64,000 nucleotides of DNA from assembly GCA_910588745.1 (NCBI GenBank), contig CAJURK010000004.1, forward strand, positions 15,311 through 79,310, written 5' to 3'. This stretch comes from an uncultured Dorea sp. (GTDB lineage: Bacteria; Bacillota; Clostridia; Lachnospirales; Lachnospiraceae). The notes under the pieces are model-generated. The model had not been told where the DNA came from and did not search any database. It was given only the letters and a program-made list of their open reading frames with translations. Positions 18,029 through 25,723 of this stretch are shown in pieces; position 1 is the stretch's first letter, and each line of letters opens with the position of its first letter. A program made the translations under genes and the position numbers.

Positions 18029-18121
18029 AAACGCATACCCTAAACAGGCGAGACAAATTTCATCTGTCATGCATCGGAATGAAAAACGTCTTGAATAACC
18101 TGTTTTGGGGTATGCGTTTTC
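18029..18121 (+). terminator. Terminator of ATPase operon 1
   Basis: AAACGCATACCC-TAAACAGG (18029-18048) pairs with CCTGTTTTGGGGTATGCGTTT (from 18099), with one bulge, a loop of about 50 nt, and TTTTCTTG after it. The rest of 17998-18376 holds only the next promoter and an AT-rich leader. Confidence 0.7.
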
Positions 18122-18181
18122 TTGTGCCGACCTTCGGTTTGTTCAAGCTAAATCAAACAAAATCAGCGTAGGATAAAAGTA

Positions 18182-18210
18182 TTGTCAAGAGAGAGAAATT
18201 AGTGTATAAT
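18182..18210 (+). promoter_or_regulatory. Strong promoter of the c-di-GMP pair
   Basis: TTGTCA (18182-18187), 17-bp spacer, TATAAT (18205-18210). The transcript starts near 18217 and leaves a 160-nt AT-rich leader before the cyclase. I looked for c-di-GMP riboswitch motifs in this leader and found none. Confidence 0.85.
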
Positions 18211-18376
18211 CTATGCTCAGGCAATGAATGTTTATTTACATACTGGAATATATATGATATTTATTATGACGGCTTTGTAATTAAATGTTCATTTTTGGGC
18301 GTTAGAGATAACTATTTTTTGAAGAAGTATTTTGTTTAGCTGTTGACTAAAACAAGGTTGACGAGGAGGCTGAAAA

Positions 18377-19294
18377 ATGGAAAAAATTTTAATTGTGGAT
18401 GATAGTGTTGTGCAGGCGGCTCAATTAAAATCCATTTTGGAGAGTGAATATGACATTACGATTGCTCAAACAGCGGAGGACGGGCTGCGGCGCGCAAACA
18501 ATGAAAATTTCTCACTAATTTTGTTAGATGTAGTGATGCCGGGAATGGATGGTTTTACACTGTTAAAGAAATTACAGGAAGAAATCATTACGCAGAACAT
18601 CCCTGTCATTTTGATTACCAGTCTTTCTGATGTGACAAGCGAACAGCGCGGGCTTATCTTGGGAGCCGTTGACTATATAGCGAAGCCGTTTAATGCTTTG
18701 ATTGTCAAGGCAAGAGTTAACACGCATATCAAACTATACCAGTATCGCAGACAAGTTGAGCAGCAGTCCATGACGGATCAGCTGACAGGCGTTGCCAACA
18801 GACGCAAGTATGAACAATACAGTATAAGGAAATGGAATGAGGCGATTCGCCTAAATGTGCCATTTTCCATCTATATGTTTGATATTGACCGATTCAAAGT
18901 ATATAATGATACGTTTGGCCACCCCGCCGGAGATAAAGTAATTGCTTCTGTGGCTCAAACGGCCGCTTCCTATTTACAGCGAAGCACAGATTTTCTTGCA
19001 CGCTATGGCGGCGAGGAATTTGTGGCGTTTTCTATGGGCGATAGCTCAGAACAGATATTTGCGCATTTGAAAAAAATTCGGCAGGCGATAGAGAATCTTC
19101 AGATTCCCCACGACCCGTCTGTATCTAAATGGGTTACCGTCAGCGTCGGGGGCGTTACCGTTGTTCCTGAAAAGGGCAGTTCCTACGACTTTTATTTAAA
19201 AATTGCAGACACGATGTTGTATGACGCAAAAAGAAACGGCCGAAATAGGGTTATTTGGGCCGATGAGCGTATGAAGCAATGGTGTGAAAAATAA
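18377..19294 (+). CDS. Response-regulator diguanylate cyclase (REC-GGDEF)
   Basis: Makes cyclic di-GMP from two GTP under control of phosphorylation. REC domain (1-120): acidic pair VDD near residue 8, phospho-acceptor Asp in LILLDVVMPGMDGF (about residue 52), and Lys in IAKPF near 104. GGDEF domain (about 135-300): DQLTGVANRRKYE start, DIDRFKVYNDTFGHPAGD, and active site RYGGEEF. An inhibitory I-site RSTD stands five residues before GGEEF, so product feedback is expected. ATG behind GAGGAGG. No kinase is adjacent. Codon use is slightly more AT-rich than its neighbours. Confidence 0.93.
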   Translation: MEKILIVDDSVVQAAQLKSILESEYDITIAQTAEDGLRRANNENFSLILLDVVMPGMDGFTLLKKLQEEIITQNIPVILITSLSDVTSEQRGLILGAVDYIAKPFNALIVKARVNTHIKLYQYRRQVEQQSMTDQLTGVANRRKYEQYSIRKWNEAIRLNVPFSIYMFDIDRFKVYNDTFGHPAGDKVIASVAQTAASYLQRSTDFLARYGGEEFVAFSMGDSSEQIFAHLKKIRQAIENLQIPHDPSVSKWVTVSVGGVTVVPEKGSSYDFYLKIADTMLYDAKRNGRNRVIWADERMKQWCEK

Positions 19295-19349
19295 AGGATT
19301 TCCTGACGTTGGGGGATGATAGGAACGGTTTCAACCAGGAGGGGAAAGT

Positions 19350-20045
19350 GTGAATTTACTACATATATTTAGCAAGAGAGCAAAAGAACAGCAGCCGCAG
19401 GAAAGCCAGGGAGGGAGCGGGGCAGGGGATGCCGCGATCTATTCCGGCATGCGGGTAGAGGTATCGACTTTTGAGGGAGAGCTGCTTTTTGTGGCAAAAC
19501 TGTATGGGATACAGGAGAACAAAGCGGAACTGCATCAGTATTCTGAAATAGAGATTCCTCAGAAGGAGGAAGCTCTCCACGTCAGGATACGGGGGTACAA
19601 TGACCATGACAGAAAAGCGGTTCATATGGAGGGCATCATAACGCCTATGCCGAAACACATATGGCAGGTTGATGAAATGATTGTTGTCCGAACTGAAAAT
19701 GAGCGCGCTTTTTTTCGTCTTACTACAAATCTTGACGCCACCGTTACGATGTTTAGCGGGCTGGAAATGGGCGAAAAGCCTTGTAAGATGCTGAATATTA
19801 GCGTGGGAGGGGCTGGTATCAGTTCTGAATACAGATACCATGAGGGCGATAAGTTCCTGTTGAAAGTCAGATTGTTAGAAGACAGGCCAGAATCCGTTAT
19901 GTATAGTCAGGTGCTGCGCGTTATAGAAAAAGACGGGCAAAAATTTGAATATGGCTGCCAGTTTTTGGAGTTGTCGGAAGAAGATCAGAAGCAGATTATT
20001 CAGAATATATTTGCAGTCCAGCGTCGAAAAAGAGAATCTTATTAA
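19350..20045 (+). CDS. PilZ-domain c-di-GMP receptor (YcgR/YpfA-like)
   Basis: 231 residues: an N-terminal barrel (about 25-110) as in YcgR/MotI-like proteins, and a C-terminal PilZ domain. Both c-di-GMP contact motifs are visible: RAFFR (RxxxR) near residue 118 and NISVGG (NxSxxG) near 150. GTG start with AGGAGGGG upstream. It lies 55 bp after the cyclase with no terminator between, so the pair makes and senses the same messenger; the target (motility, surface polysaccharide) is not in the window. Confidence 0.88.
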   Translation: MNLLHIFSKRAKEQQPQESQGGSGAGDAAIYSGMRVEVSTFEGELLFVAKLYGIQENKAELHQYSEIEIPQKEEALHVRIRGYNDHDRKAVHMEGIITPMPKHIWQVDEMIVVRTENERAFFRLTTNLDATVTMFSGLEMGEKPCKMLNISVGGAGISSEYRYHEGDKFLLKVRLLEDRPESVMYSQVLRVIEKDGQKFEYGCQFLELSEEDQKQIIQNIFAVQRRKRESY

Positions 20046-20147
20046 CGGAAAATATGTGAAGACGCAGGAAGGTTATAGATTTGCAGAGGATGCAAGGTGT
20101 GCAGTACGAATCCGGTTTTTCAGAAATAAGAATGATAGAATGAAAAC

Positions 20148-20179
20148 TACCCGTCAGATAATTCTGGCGGGTAATTTTC
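20148..20179 (+). terminator. Terminator after the PilZ gene
   Basis: TACCCGTCAGA (20148-20158) pairs perfectly with TCTGGCGGGTA (20163-20173) around a 4-nt loop, followed by ATTTTCT. Confidence 0.8.
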
Positions 20180-20185
20180 TGCAGC

Positions 20186-20214
20186 TTGACGAACAGGCAT
20201 TCATTTGCTAGAAT
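20186..20214 (+). promoter_or_regulatory. Promoter with a long structured leader
   Basis: TTGACG (20186-20191), 17-bp spacer, TAGAAT (20209-20214). Transcription should begin near 20221, leaving about 220 nt before ATG 20443. Confidence 0.75.
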
Positions 20215-20290
20215 AAAGAAGTGGGAAAAGGGTTTATTTAGCAACTTATTTATTTACTAAGAAAGTTGTAAAGGGATAAATCCGAACGAG

Positions 20291-20442
20291 GGAGAGTATA
20301 CATTGTCGGACGAAGTCCGCCGGCTCCAAAGGAGCATGTATGAAAGTATATCCTTGGGGATAAATTTCAGGCAGAAGAGAGCTTCTGTCTATACGGCGTT
20401 GCGAGAGCGCAGCGGCAGGCAATTAATAAGGAGGAGTCTAAT
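20291..20442 (+). promoter_or_regulatory. Structured 5' leader of five hairpins (possible cis-regulatory RNA)
   Basis: A three-way junction is formed by ATACAT/ATGTAT (20298-20303 with 20336-20341) enclosing CGGAC/GTCCG (20307-20319, loop GAA) and GCTCC/GGAGC (20323-20335, loop AAA). Three more hairpins follow: TATCC/GGATA (20349-20362), a 9-bp stem AGGCAGAAG/CTTCTGTCT (20369-20390) and a 7-bp stem CGTTGCG/CGCAGCG (20397-20414). The last two share an AGAG loop. No U-run follows, and the ribosome site AAGGAGGAG comes 15 nt later. I cannot match it to a riboswitch class I know. Confidence 0.6.
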
Positions 20443-21960
20443 ATGCCAGATCTAACATTCGGAGAACAAGTCAAGATCGTCTTAAGCCGGAAGGGCATGA
20501 CCATCAAAGAACTCGCAGAGATAATTGAAAAGAGAACCGGAAAGAAGATGTCCCGCCAGAATCTTACCCAGAGACTGGGACGCGATAATTTTCAGGAGCA
20601 GGATATGCGTATGATTGCGGAGATTTTGGAATGTCCGTTCCGTCTCAGTATACTTTTGGAAGGGGAAGCCGCGGAAGAGGCGCGAAGCGGGGACAAGCCC
20701 GAGCCGCCGCAGGCACAGCCGAAGCCGCAGCCAACCACAAAGGAGAGCGTACGGATTGCCAAGGCGAAAGCGCGTAAAGAAAAGAAAGCAAAAGAGGCGG
20801 AGCGTTTGGCGGAGGCTATGGAACGGGTTCCGTCGGAGATGCGCAGAGAGCCGGTTGAGAAAGAGATGACTCTTGGGGATTATATGGATATACATGAAGA
20901 GCTGGTGCGCCAGGAAACCGAAAGGCTTCCGAAAGCTTCTGAGACGGCTCCGGGAAGCCGGAAACCGTCAGAGCCAGAAGAGACGGAAGCGCCGGGAAAC
21001 AGGGAGCAGTTAGAGGCTGTTCAGGCAGAAGCGCCGGGAAGCGGAGAACCGTCAGAGACCGCAGAGGCGTCGGACTGCGGAGGGCAGTCAGAAACCCTTC
21101 GGTCAGATGCGGCGGAAAGAGAAGAGAAGCCGGTAAACGAGGAACAAACAGAGGCCGGAGAGTGGGAAGCGCGGTCGGAGGGCAGTCCGGAAGAGGCTCT
21201 GCAAATCGAGGAACGGCCGGAAGCCGGCCGGCATGAAACACTGGGGAGCGAGAATCAGCCGGAGAGCGGGAAGCCGGAAGCTTTCGGAAACAGGGAAGAG
21301 GCGGAAGCCGGAGAGACAGAGGCTTCGGAAAGGAATGCAGAGCCGAAGGTAGATGTGGAAGAACTCTTGCGTGAGATGGAAGAGTTAGAAAAAGAAAGAA
21401 GACTTCTTGAGCAGCAGGAAAAGAAAGCCAAAGAAGCGAAAGAGGCGAGAGAACAGGAAGAGCCTGTCCGAGAGGAAAAGAAGATTACCGGATGGAGAGC
21501 GATGTTCCAGCGCAGAACGAAGAAAGAACGGCAGGAAGAGCTTCAGGAAGAAGCGAGGATTGTAGAGCAGGTGATTTTAAGAGAGCCAACCCTCGAAGAA
21601 TTGGAAGACGATTATATTGAGTATGACGAGCCGGAGACGGAACCGGAGGCGGACGAGTTCGAGCCGCAGGAAGGAAATGGAAGGCAGACAGCTACGGAAG
21701 ATATCATTGAGGAATTGATGGAAGCAGATGAGGACGAGGACGCGGAGGATCTTTCCAGAGGCGAGATGAATCCATATACGGGACATGAGTATGAGACCAA
21801 CAGTGTGCGGATGCATCCGAAACGCATTGGATACGTGCAGCTATATGACCGAAGGGATCATGGATGGACCGATATGACGGAATGGGCGTTCTTGGGATAT
21901 CAGGAACGGAAAAGGGCGCTGCTTGGGAAAGACTATGATCCGCCGATTTATCTGGATTAG
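20443..21960 (+). CDS. HTH protein with long Glu-rich low-complexity region
   Basis: 505 residues. The first 70 form an XRE-like helix-turn-helix domain (FGEQVKIVLSRKGMTIKELAEIIEKR..., MRMIAEILECPF). Then come about 350 residues of Glu/Ala/Pro-rich disordered sequence with loose repeats (EAPGSGEPSE-like) and a Lys/Glu coiled coil near 310-370. The last 60 residues are well ordered and aromatic (MNPYTGHEYETNSVRMHP, YVQLYDRRDHGWTDMTEWAF). I do not recognise a named family. ATG behind AAGGAGGAG. It is 15 bp before the dGTPase gene, so they are cotranscribed. A DNA- or RNA-binding role is inferred from the HTH only. Confidence 0.7.
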   Translation: MPDLTFGEQVKIVLSRKGMTIKELAEIIEKRTGKKMSRQNLTQRLGRDNFQEQDMRMIAEILECPFRLSILLEGEAAEEARSGDKPEPPQAQPKPQPTTKESVRIAKAKARKEKKAKEAERLAEAMERVPSEMRREPVEKEMTLGDYMDIHEELVRQETERLPKASETAPGSRKPSEPEETEAPGNREQLEAVQAEAPGSGEPSETAEASDCGGQSETLRSDAAEREEKPVNEEQTEAGEWEARSEGSPEEALQIEERPEAGRHETLGSENQPESGKPEAFGNREEAEAGETEASERNAEPKVDVEELLREMEELEKERRLLEQQEKKAKEAKEAREQEEPVREEKKITGWRAMFQRRTKKERQEELQEEARIVEQVILREPTLEELEDDYIEYDEPETEPEADEFEPQEGNGRQTATEDIIEELMEADEDEDAEDLSRGEMNPYTGHEYETNSVRMHPKRIGYVQLYDRRDHGWTDMTEWAFLGYQERKRALLGKDYDPPIYLD

Positions 21961-21975
21961 GAAGGCAGGAAAGAA

Positions 21976-23400
21976 TTGAACTGGGAACAATTATTATCGG
22001 CCAGAAGGTACCGGGCGAAAGCCGGGCAGAACGTTAAGAAAGCGGCGGATCTGCGGAGCGAATTTGAAAAGGATTACCACAGGATCATCGGCAGCGCTTC
22101 ATTTCGCCGTCTGCAGGATAAAACCCAGGTCTTTCCGCTGGATAAGAGCGATTTTATCCGCACAAGGCTGACGCATTCGCTGGAAGTATCATCTTTTGCA
22201 AAGTCCCTGGGACAAAATATCGGGGAAAATATATTGGCGTACCAGAGGGACGCCGGATTTACCGTACAGATGAAAGAAGATATCTGTAATATTTTACAGT
22301 GCGCCGGATTGATCCATGATATTGGCAATCCGCCCTTTGGACATTTTGGCGAGGAGGCGATCAGGGAGTGGTTCGCAGAGAATCTGCACAGGCTTACGTT
22401 TCATGGCCGGCCGGTGAAGGAGGCGCTTTCGCCGCAGATGCGGCAGGATCTGTATCGCTTTGAGGGGAACGCCCAGGCGTTCCGTTTGGTGACAAAACTG
22501 CATTATTTGGTGGATGAGAAGGGAATGAATTTGACATACGCGCTGCTTAGTACGATTGTCAAATATCCGGTATCCTCCCTGGAAGTGAATCCGAATAGCG
22601 GTAATATTAAAGATAAAAAGATTGGCTATTATTATGCGGACGAGGCGATTTTCCGTGAAGTCGTAAGAGCGGTGGGAACCGATGGGCGCCGCCATCCATT
22701 GGCTTTTATTTTGGAGGCGGCAGATGATATTGCATACAAAACGGCAGATATTGAGGACGCCTTCGTGAAGGGTTTTTTGTCTTATCACAAATTAATGGAA
22801 GAGCTTAGGGAATTAGAAGCCGCTTATGTCCAGGAGAGAACTTCATTCAGTCCCTCCAAAAGGCTGCAGGAAATGTACGACAGGGGGAAGAAACTCTATG
22901 CGGAGGGCGCGAAAGAGTATGCCGTTAAGAATTGGATCGTGAGGGTGCAGAGCTTTCTAATCCAGTGCGCAACTTTTGGGTTTACTTCCAATTATCAGGC
23001 GATTATGGAAGGAACTTACCGATATGATTTGTTTCATGGAACCTTTGCGGATAAATTCATGGAACTCCTCGGGGATTTGGCGTATCGGGAGGTGTTTACA
23101 TCGGAGGTTATTTACCGGAAGGAAGTATCCGAAAGCGTGATGATTAACTACCTGATGGACCGGTTTATCGGGGCGGTGATTCATTATGATGATAACGAGC
23201 GGGAATTAGGAACCATTGATAAGCGGCTGGTATCCTTTATTTCCGGCAATTATAAGAATGCATACCACTATCATGCCAGAGGGAAGAGCGATGAGGAGAG
23301 GCTGTATCTGCGGCTGCTGCTGGCGACGGATTATATCTGCGGCATGACGGACAGCTATGCCAGAAGGCTGTATCAGGAGCTGACGTCAAGCGTGTATTAA
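21976..23400 (+). CDS. dgt: Deoxyguanosinetriphosphate triphosphohydrolase-like protein
   Basis: HD-domain enzyme that splits dNTPs (dGTP in the classic case) to nucleoside and triphosphate. The metal site is visible as RLTHSLEVSSFA and LIHDIGNPPFGHFGEE, with FRRLQDKTQVFPL before it and AADDIAYKTADIEDA further on. 474 residues, in range. TTG start at 21976, 15 bp after the previous stop, with an AGGAAAG ribosome site. Relatives with this domain set keep dNTP pools balanced; substrate preference cannot be read off. Confidence 0.9.
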   Translation: MNWEQLLSARRYRAKAGQNVKKAADLRSEFEKDYHRIIGSASFRRLQDKTQVFPLDKSDFIRTRLTHSLEVSSFAKSLGQNIGENILAYQRDAGFTVQMKEDICNILQCAGLIHDIGNPPFGHFGEEAIREWFAENLHRLTFHGRPVKEALSPQMRQDLYRFEGNAQAFRLVTKLHYLVDEKGMNLTYALLSTIVKYPVSSLEVNPNSGNIKDKKIGYYYADEAIFREVVRAVGTDGRRHPLAFILEAADDIAYKTADIEDAFVKGFLSYHKLMEELRELEAAYVQERTSFSPSKRLQEMYDRGKKLYAEGAKEYAVKNWIVRVQSFLIQCATFGFTSNYQAIMEGTYRYDLFHGTFADKFMELLGDLAYREVFTSEVIYRKEVSESVMINYLMDRFIGAVIHYDDNERELGTIDKRLVSFISGNYKNAYHYHARGKSDEERLYLRLLLATDYICGMTDSYARRLYQELTSSVY

Positions 23401-23480
23401 GGGAATATTTGCGGTTTGGGAATGTTTGGCAGGCAGTGTGAATAAACTGTTGTGAATACATCAGAATTGGGAGTGGCAGT

Positions 23481-24782
23481 TTGGAACAGTTTATTAGATA
23501 TTTATATGAATACCAGCAAGGACAGCCCAGCCGGAATGTGGGCTTTGTGAAGGTAGAGCGTAGTGAGGAGCAGACGACGGTACATATACATGGAAAGGGA
23601 CTCCAGTTAGGCAGGGAAACGGAGCTTAAGCTTTATATCTTTTTTGAAGAGCGAAAGAACCTGACCGGAATTTTCCAGGGGATGATTACTAATATTAATC
23701 CGGCGGTGAATTACCGGCTGACATTTGGCGGAGAGGATACCGGAAAACCGGAGAATTATCCGAAGATACAGGGGATTATTATGAGAGCGGAAAGCGGGAG
23801 GCATTTTGCGGCTGTATGGAGCGATCATCCGGTTCACGTGGAGGAGATGAGCGAATGGGAGGAACCCGAGAGGATTCCGCTTACGATGACGGAGGCGGTC
23901 AGGCAAAGGGTTGCGGAGGATATTTCAGAACAGAAGCATTATGCAGAACGGCAGAATGCCGCAGGGCAGGAGAAGCATGCGGGACGAGAAAGAACCCCAG
24001 AGCAGGTGACTCATGCAGGGCGGGAAGGCGCCGCAGAGCGGGCGAATCCTGCGAGACAGGAAGATATCCCAGAACAGGCGAATTCTGCGGAACGGGAAGA
24101 TATCCCAGAGAAGGCGAAGCGTGCGGGATGGGAGGGCGCTGCAGAGCGGGCGAATCCTGCGGAACGGGAAGATATCCCAGAGCAGGCAAATCCTGCGGGA
24201 TGGGAAGACGCCGCAGCATGGGAGAACCGCCCGGGGCGGAAAGATGCCGCGGAACAGGTAACTCATGCGTGCGGAGAAGACGCCGCAGCACGGGAGAATC
24301 GCCCGGAGCGGAAAGATGCCGCGGAACAGGTAACTCATGCGTGCGGAGAAGACGCTGCAGAGCGGAAGAATCAAATGAAGCGAAAGGACGCCGCGGAGCA
24401 GAAGTATCGGACGGAGCAGGAATTCACAGAGGAAGTGGATGTCTATATTACTCCGCGGAAAAGGCAGTGTAAAAAGATAAGCAGGCAGGATATTGCCATG
24501 CTCCCCCGCTGCGAATGGCGTCTGGCCAATAATAGTTTCCTGCTGCACGGCTGTTATAATTATCATTATCTGATGCTGATTGAGGAAGGCGACGAGCTGT
24601 GGCTTGGAGTGCCGGGACTTTATCACAGCCGGGAGGCAAGGGCGGCGGATGCGTTTGGATTTCCCCGGTTTGTTCCCCTTGGAGAAATCGATATGGAACC
24701 GGGAGAAGAGGACGGTGATTCCGGGGAAAAATTCGGGTACTGGTGCCGCAAAGTGAGGAAAATGAATCAATTCTCGCTGTAG
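23481..24782 (+). CDS. Repeat-rich DUF6128-like protein
   Basis: 433 residues in three parts. The N-terminal domain (1-130: FIRYLYEYQQGQPSRNVGFVKV..., LTGIFQGMITNINP) is a beta-rich domain. The middle (about 150-315) is made of 12-residue repeats (EQANPAEREDIP and variants) joined in places into 24-residue units. The C-terminal domain (about 325-433: DIAMLPRCEWRLANNSFLLHG, LWLGVPGLYHSREARAADAFGFP) is the part I associate with DUF6128 of Lachnospiraceae. Function unknown. TTG start behind a GGGAGTGG site. No signal peptide. Lies in the dgt-tadA group. Confidence 0.7.
   Translation: MEQFIRYLYEYQQGQPSRNVGFVKVERSEEQTTVHIHGKGLQLGRETELKLYIFFEERKNLTGIFQGMITNINPAVNYRLTFGGEDTGKPENYPKIQGIIMRAESGRHFAAVWSDHPVHVEEMSEWEEPERIPLTMTEAVRQRVAEDISEQKHYAERQNAAGQEKHAGRERTPEQVTHAGREGAAERANPARQEDIPEQANSAEREDIPEKAKRAGWEGAAERANPAEREDIPEQANPAGWEDAAAWENRPGRKDAAEQVTHACGEDAAARENRPERKDAAEQVTHACGEDAAERKNQMKRKDAAEQKYRTEQEFTEEVDVYITPRKRQCKKISRQDIAMLPRCEWRLANNSFLLHGCYNYHYLMLIEEGDELWLGVPGLYHSREARAADAFGFPRFVPLGEIDMEPGEEDGDSGEKFGYWCRKVRKMNQFSL
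23937..24420 (+). repeat. Coding repeats, 36-bp units and a 72-bp tandem
   Basis: A 72-bp unit starts at 24204, 24276 and (partial) 24348; the first two copies differ at only a few positions. Upstream, 36-bp half-units (encoding variants of EQANPAEREDIP) are more diverged. High strand asymmetry here also creates long false ORFs in other frames. Confidence 0.85.
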
Positions 24783-24805
24783 CAAAGAAGGAGGAAGGCG
24801 TCTGC

Positions 24806-25312
24806 ATGGAACATGAAGATGTAAAATATATGAGAGAGGCTATCCGGCAGGCAAAGAAGGCGTATGCGTTGGAGGAAACGCCGATTGGGTGCGTGATTGT
24901 ACAGGAAGGAAGGATTATCAGCCGGGGGTATAACCGAAGAAATACGGATAAGAATCCCCTGGCCCATGCGGAGCTTACGGCGATTCGGAAGGCCGGCCGG
25001 AAGCTTGGCGACTGGAGGCTGGAGGGATGTACGATGTATGTGACCCTGGAACCCTGCCAGATGTGCGCGGGCGCAATCATTCAGTCCCGTATAGACCGGG
25101 TGGTGGTGGGATGTATGAACCCGAAAGCCGGATGTGCCGGCTCGATTCTGAATCTGCTGAATGTGGCAGAATTTAACCATCAAGCGGAGCTTGAGACCGG
25201 AGTGTTGGAGGAAGAATGCAGCGGACTTATGAAGCAATTCTTTCAGGAACTTCGGGAGCGGAAGAAGAAAGAGCGGATCTTGCAGCAAACGCAGGAGCCT
25301 GAGGAAGAGTAA
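24806..25312 (+). CDS. tadA: tRNA-specific adenosine deaminase (TadA)
   Basis: Converts A34 to inosine in the tRNA-Arg(ACG) wobble position. Zinc ligands and the proton-shuttle Glu are in PLAHAELTAI (HAE near residue 53) and TLEPCQMCAGAI (PCxxC near 83-86). 168 residues from ATG 24806, which follows AAGGAGGAAGG; an earlier in-frame ATG inside the preceding gene is rejected. The substrate-recognition tail (FFQELRERKKK) is present. A strong hairpin follows the stop. Confidence 0.95.
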   Translation: MEHEDVKYMREAIRQAKKAYALEETPIGCVIVQEGRIISRGYNRRNTDKNPLAHAELTAIRKAGRKLGDWRLEGCTMYVTLEPCQMCAGAIIQSRIDRVVVGCMNPKAGCAGSILNLLNVAEFNHQAELETGVLEEECSGLMKQFFQELRERKKKERILQQTQEPEEE

Positions 25313-25317
25313 TAAAA

Positions 25318-25366
25318 ATAAGCCTTGCGCCATAACTGAAGGGTCAGGTATGGGCAAGGCTTATTC
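25318..25366. terminator. Bidirectional terminator between tadA and the SRP RNA
   Basis: ATAAGCCTTGC-GCCATA pairs with TATGG-GCAAGGCTTAT. On the minus strand it runs straight into TTTTTATTAC, so it fits as a terminator for SRP RNA transcripts; on the plus strand the tail is TCTATTCT. Confidence 0.75.
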
Positions 25367-25414
25367 TATTCTGCAATTACCGTTTCGCTGGAACACAGTA
25401 ATTAGGCGTTCTTT

Positions 25415-25676
25415 TTTGTGCATTGCGCTTCGAGCTAAACCAATAAACGTTACCTTGACAGTTAACTCAGCCCAGGCGCCCTCACGGCACCCGGAAGATT
25501 CTGCTTAGTGCTGCTTCGTTCCCGACCTGACACGGTTCACGGATTTCCGTCGCGTGAGACCCAGGCATCAACGCCACTTATCAAGGGCAGCTTCACCAGC
25601 AAATGCCCTCTGCGCAATATCACCCCTGCTATAGCGGATTGCAGGTTCAAGGTACCGCTAACACCCCGGCTGCACG
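25415..25676 (-). ncRNA. ffs: Signal recognition particle RNA, long Bacillus-like type
   Basis: The conserved domain IV reads, on the minus strand, GTCAGGTCGGGAACGAAGCA then GCACTAAGC (about 25501-25532), matching the Ffh-binding hairpin: GGAA tetraloop, here closed by G-C instead of the E. coli C-G pair, and the asymmetric bulge. The 5' end GTGCAGCCGGGGTG and the 3' TGCAC pair to close the molecule. The roughly 262-nt length and the 5' Alu-like part indicate the long Firmicute form. Ends are estimated from the promoter and the closing stem. Confidence 0.9.
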
Positions 25677-25682
25677 AAACAT

Positions 25683-25711
25683 ATTGTAGCCTGTTTCTAT
25701 GGAAAAGTCAA
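25683..25711 (-). promoter_or_regulatory. SRP RNA promoter
   Basis: On the minus strand TTGACT (25711-25706), 17-bp spacer, TACAAT (25688-25683), seven bases before the RNA 5' end. Near-consensus, as expected for a stable RNA. Confidence 0.9.
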
Positions 25712-25723
25712 GGGCAACCGGGA

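Noticed and set aside
18217..18376. c-di-GMP riboswitch in the cyclase leader
   Set aside because: None of the conserved GEMM blocks are present; the leader is AT-rich and poorly structured.
20291..20390. Glycine-riboswitch-like wording (GGGAGAGT ... CAGGCA) in the leader before the HTH gene
   Set aside because: The core blocks are not in the right spacing, the GCCG segment is part of other hairpins, and the downstream genes are unrelated to glycine. Kept as an unassigned structured leader.
23816..24785. Overlapping Gly/Arg-rich (plus) and Leu/Pro-rich (minus) open frames in the repeat gene
   Set aside because: They are alternate-frame readings of the 36/72-bp coding repeats.
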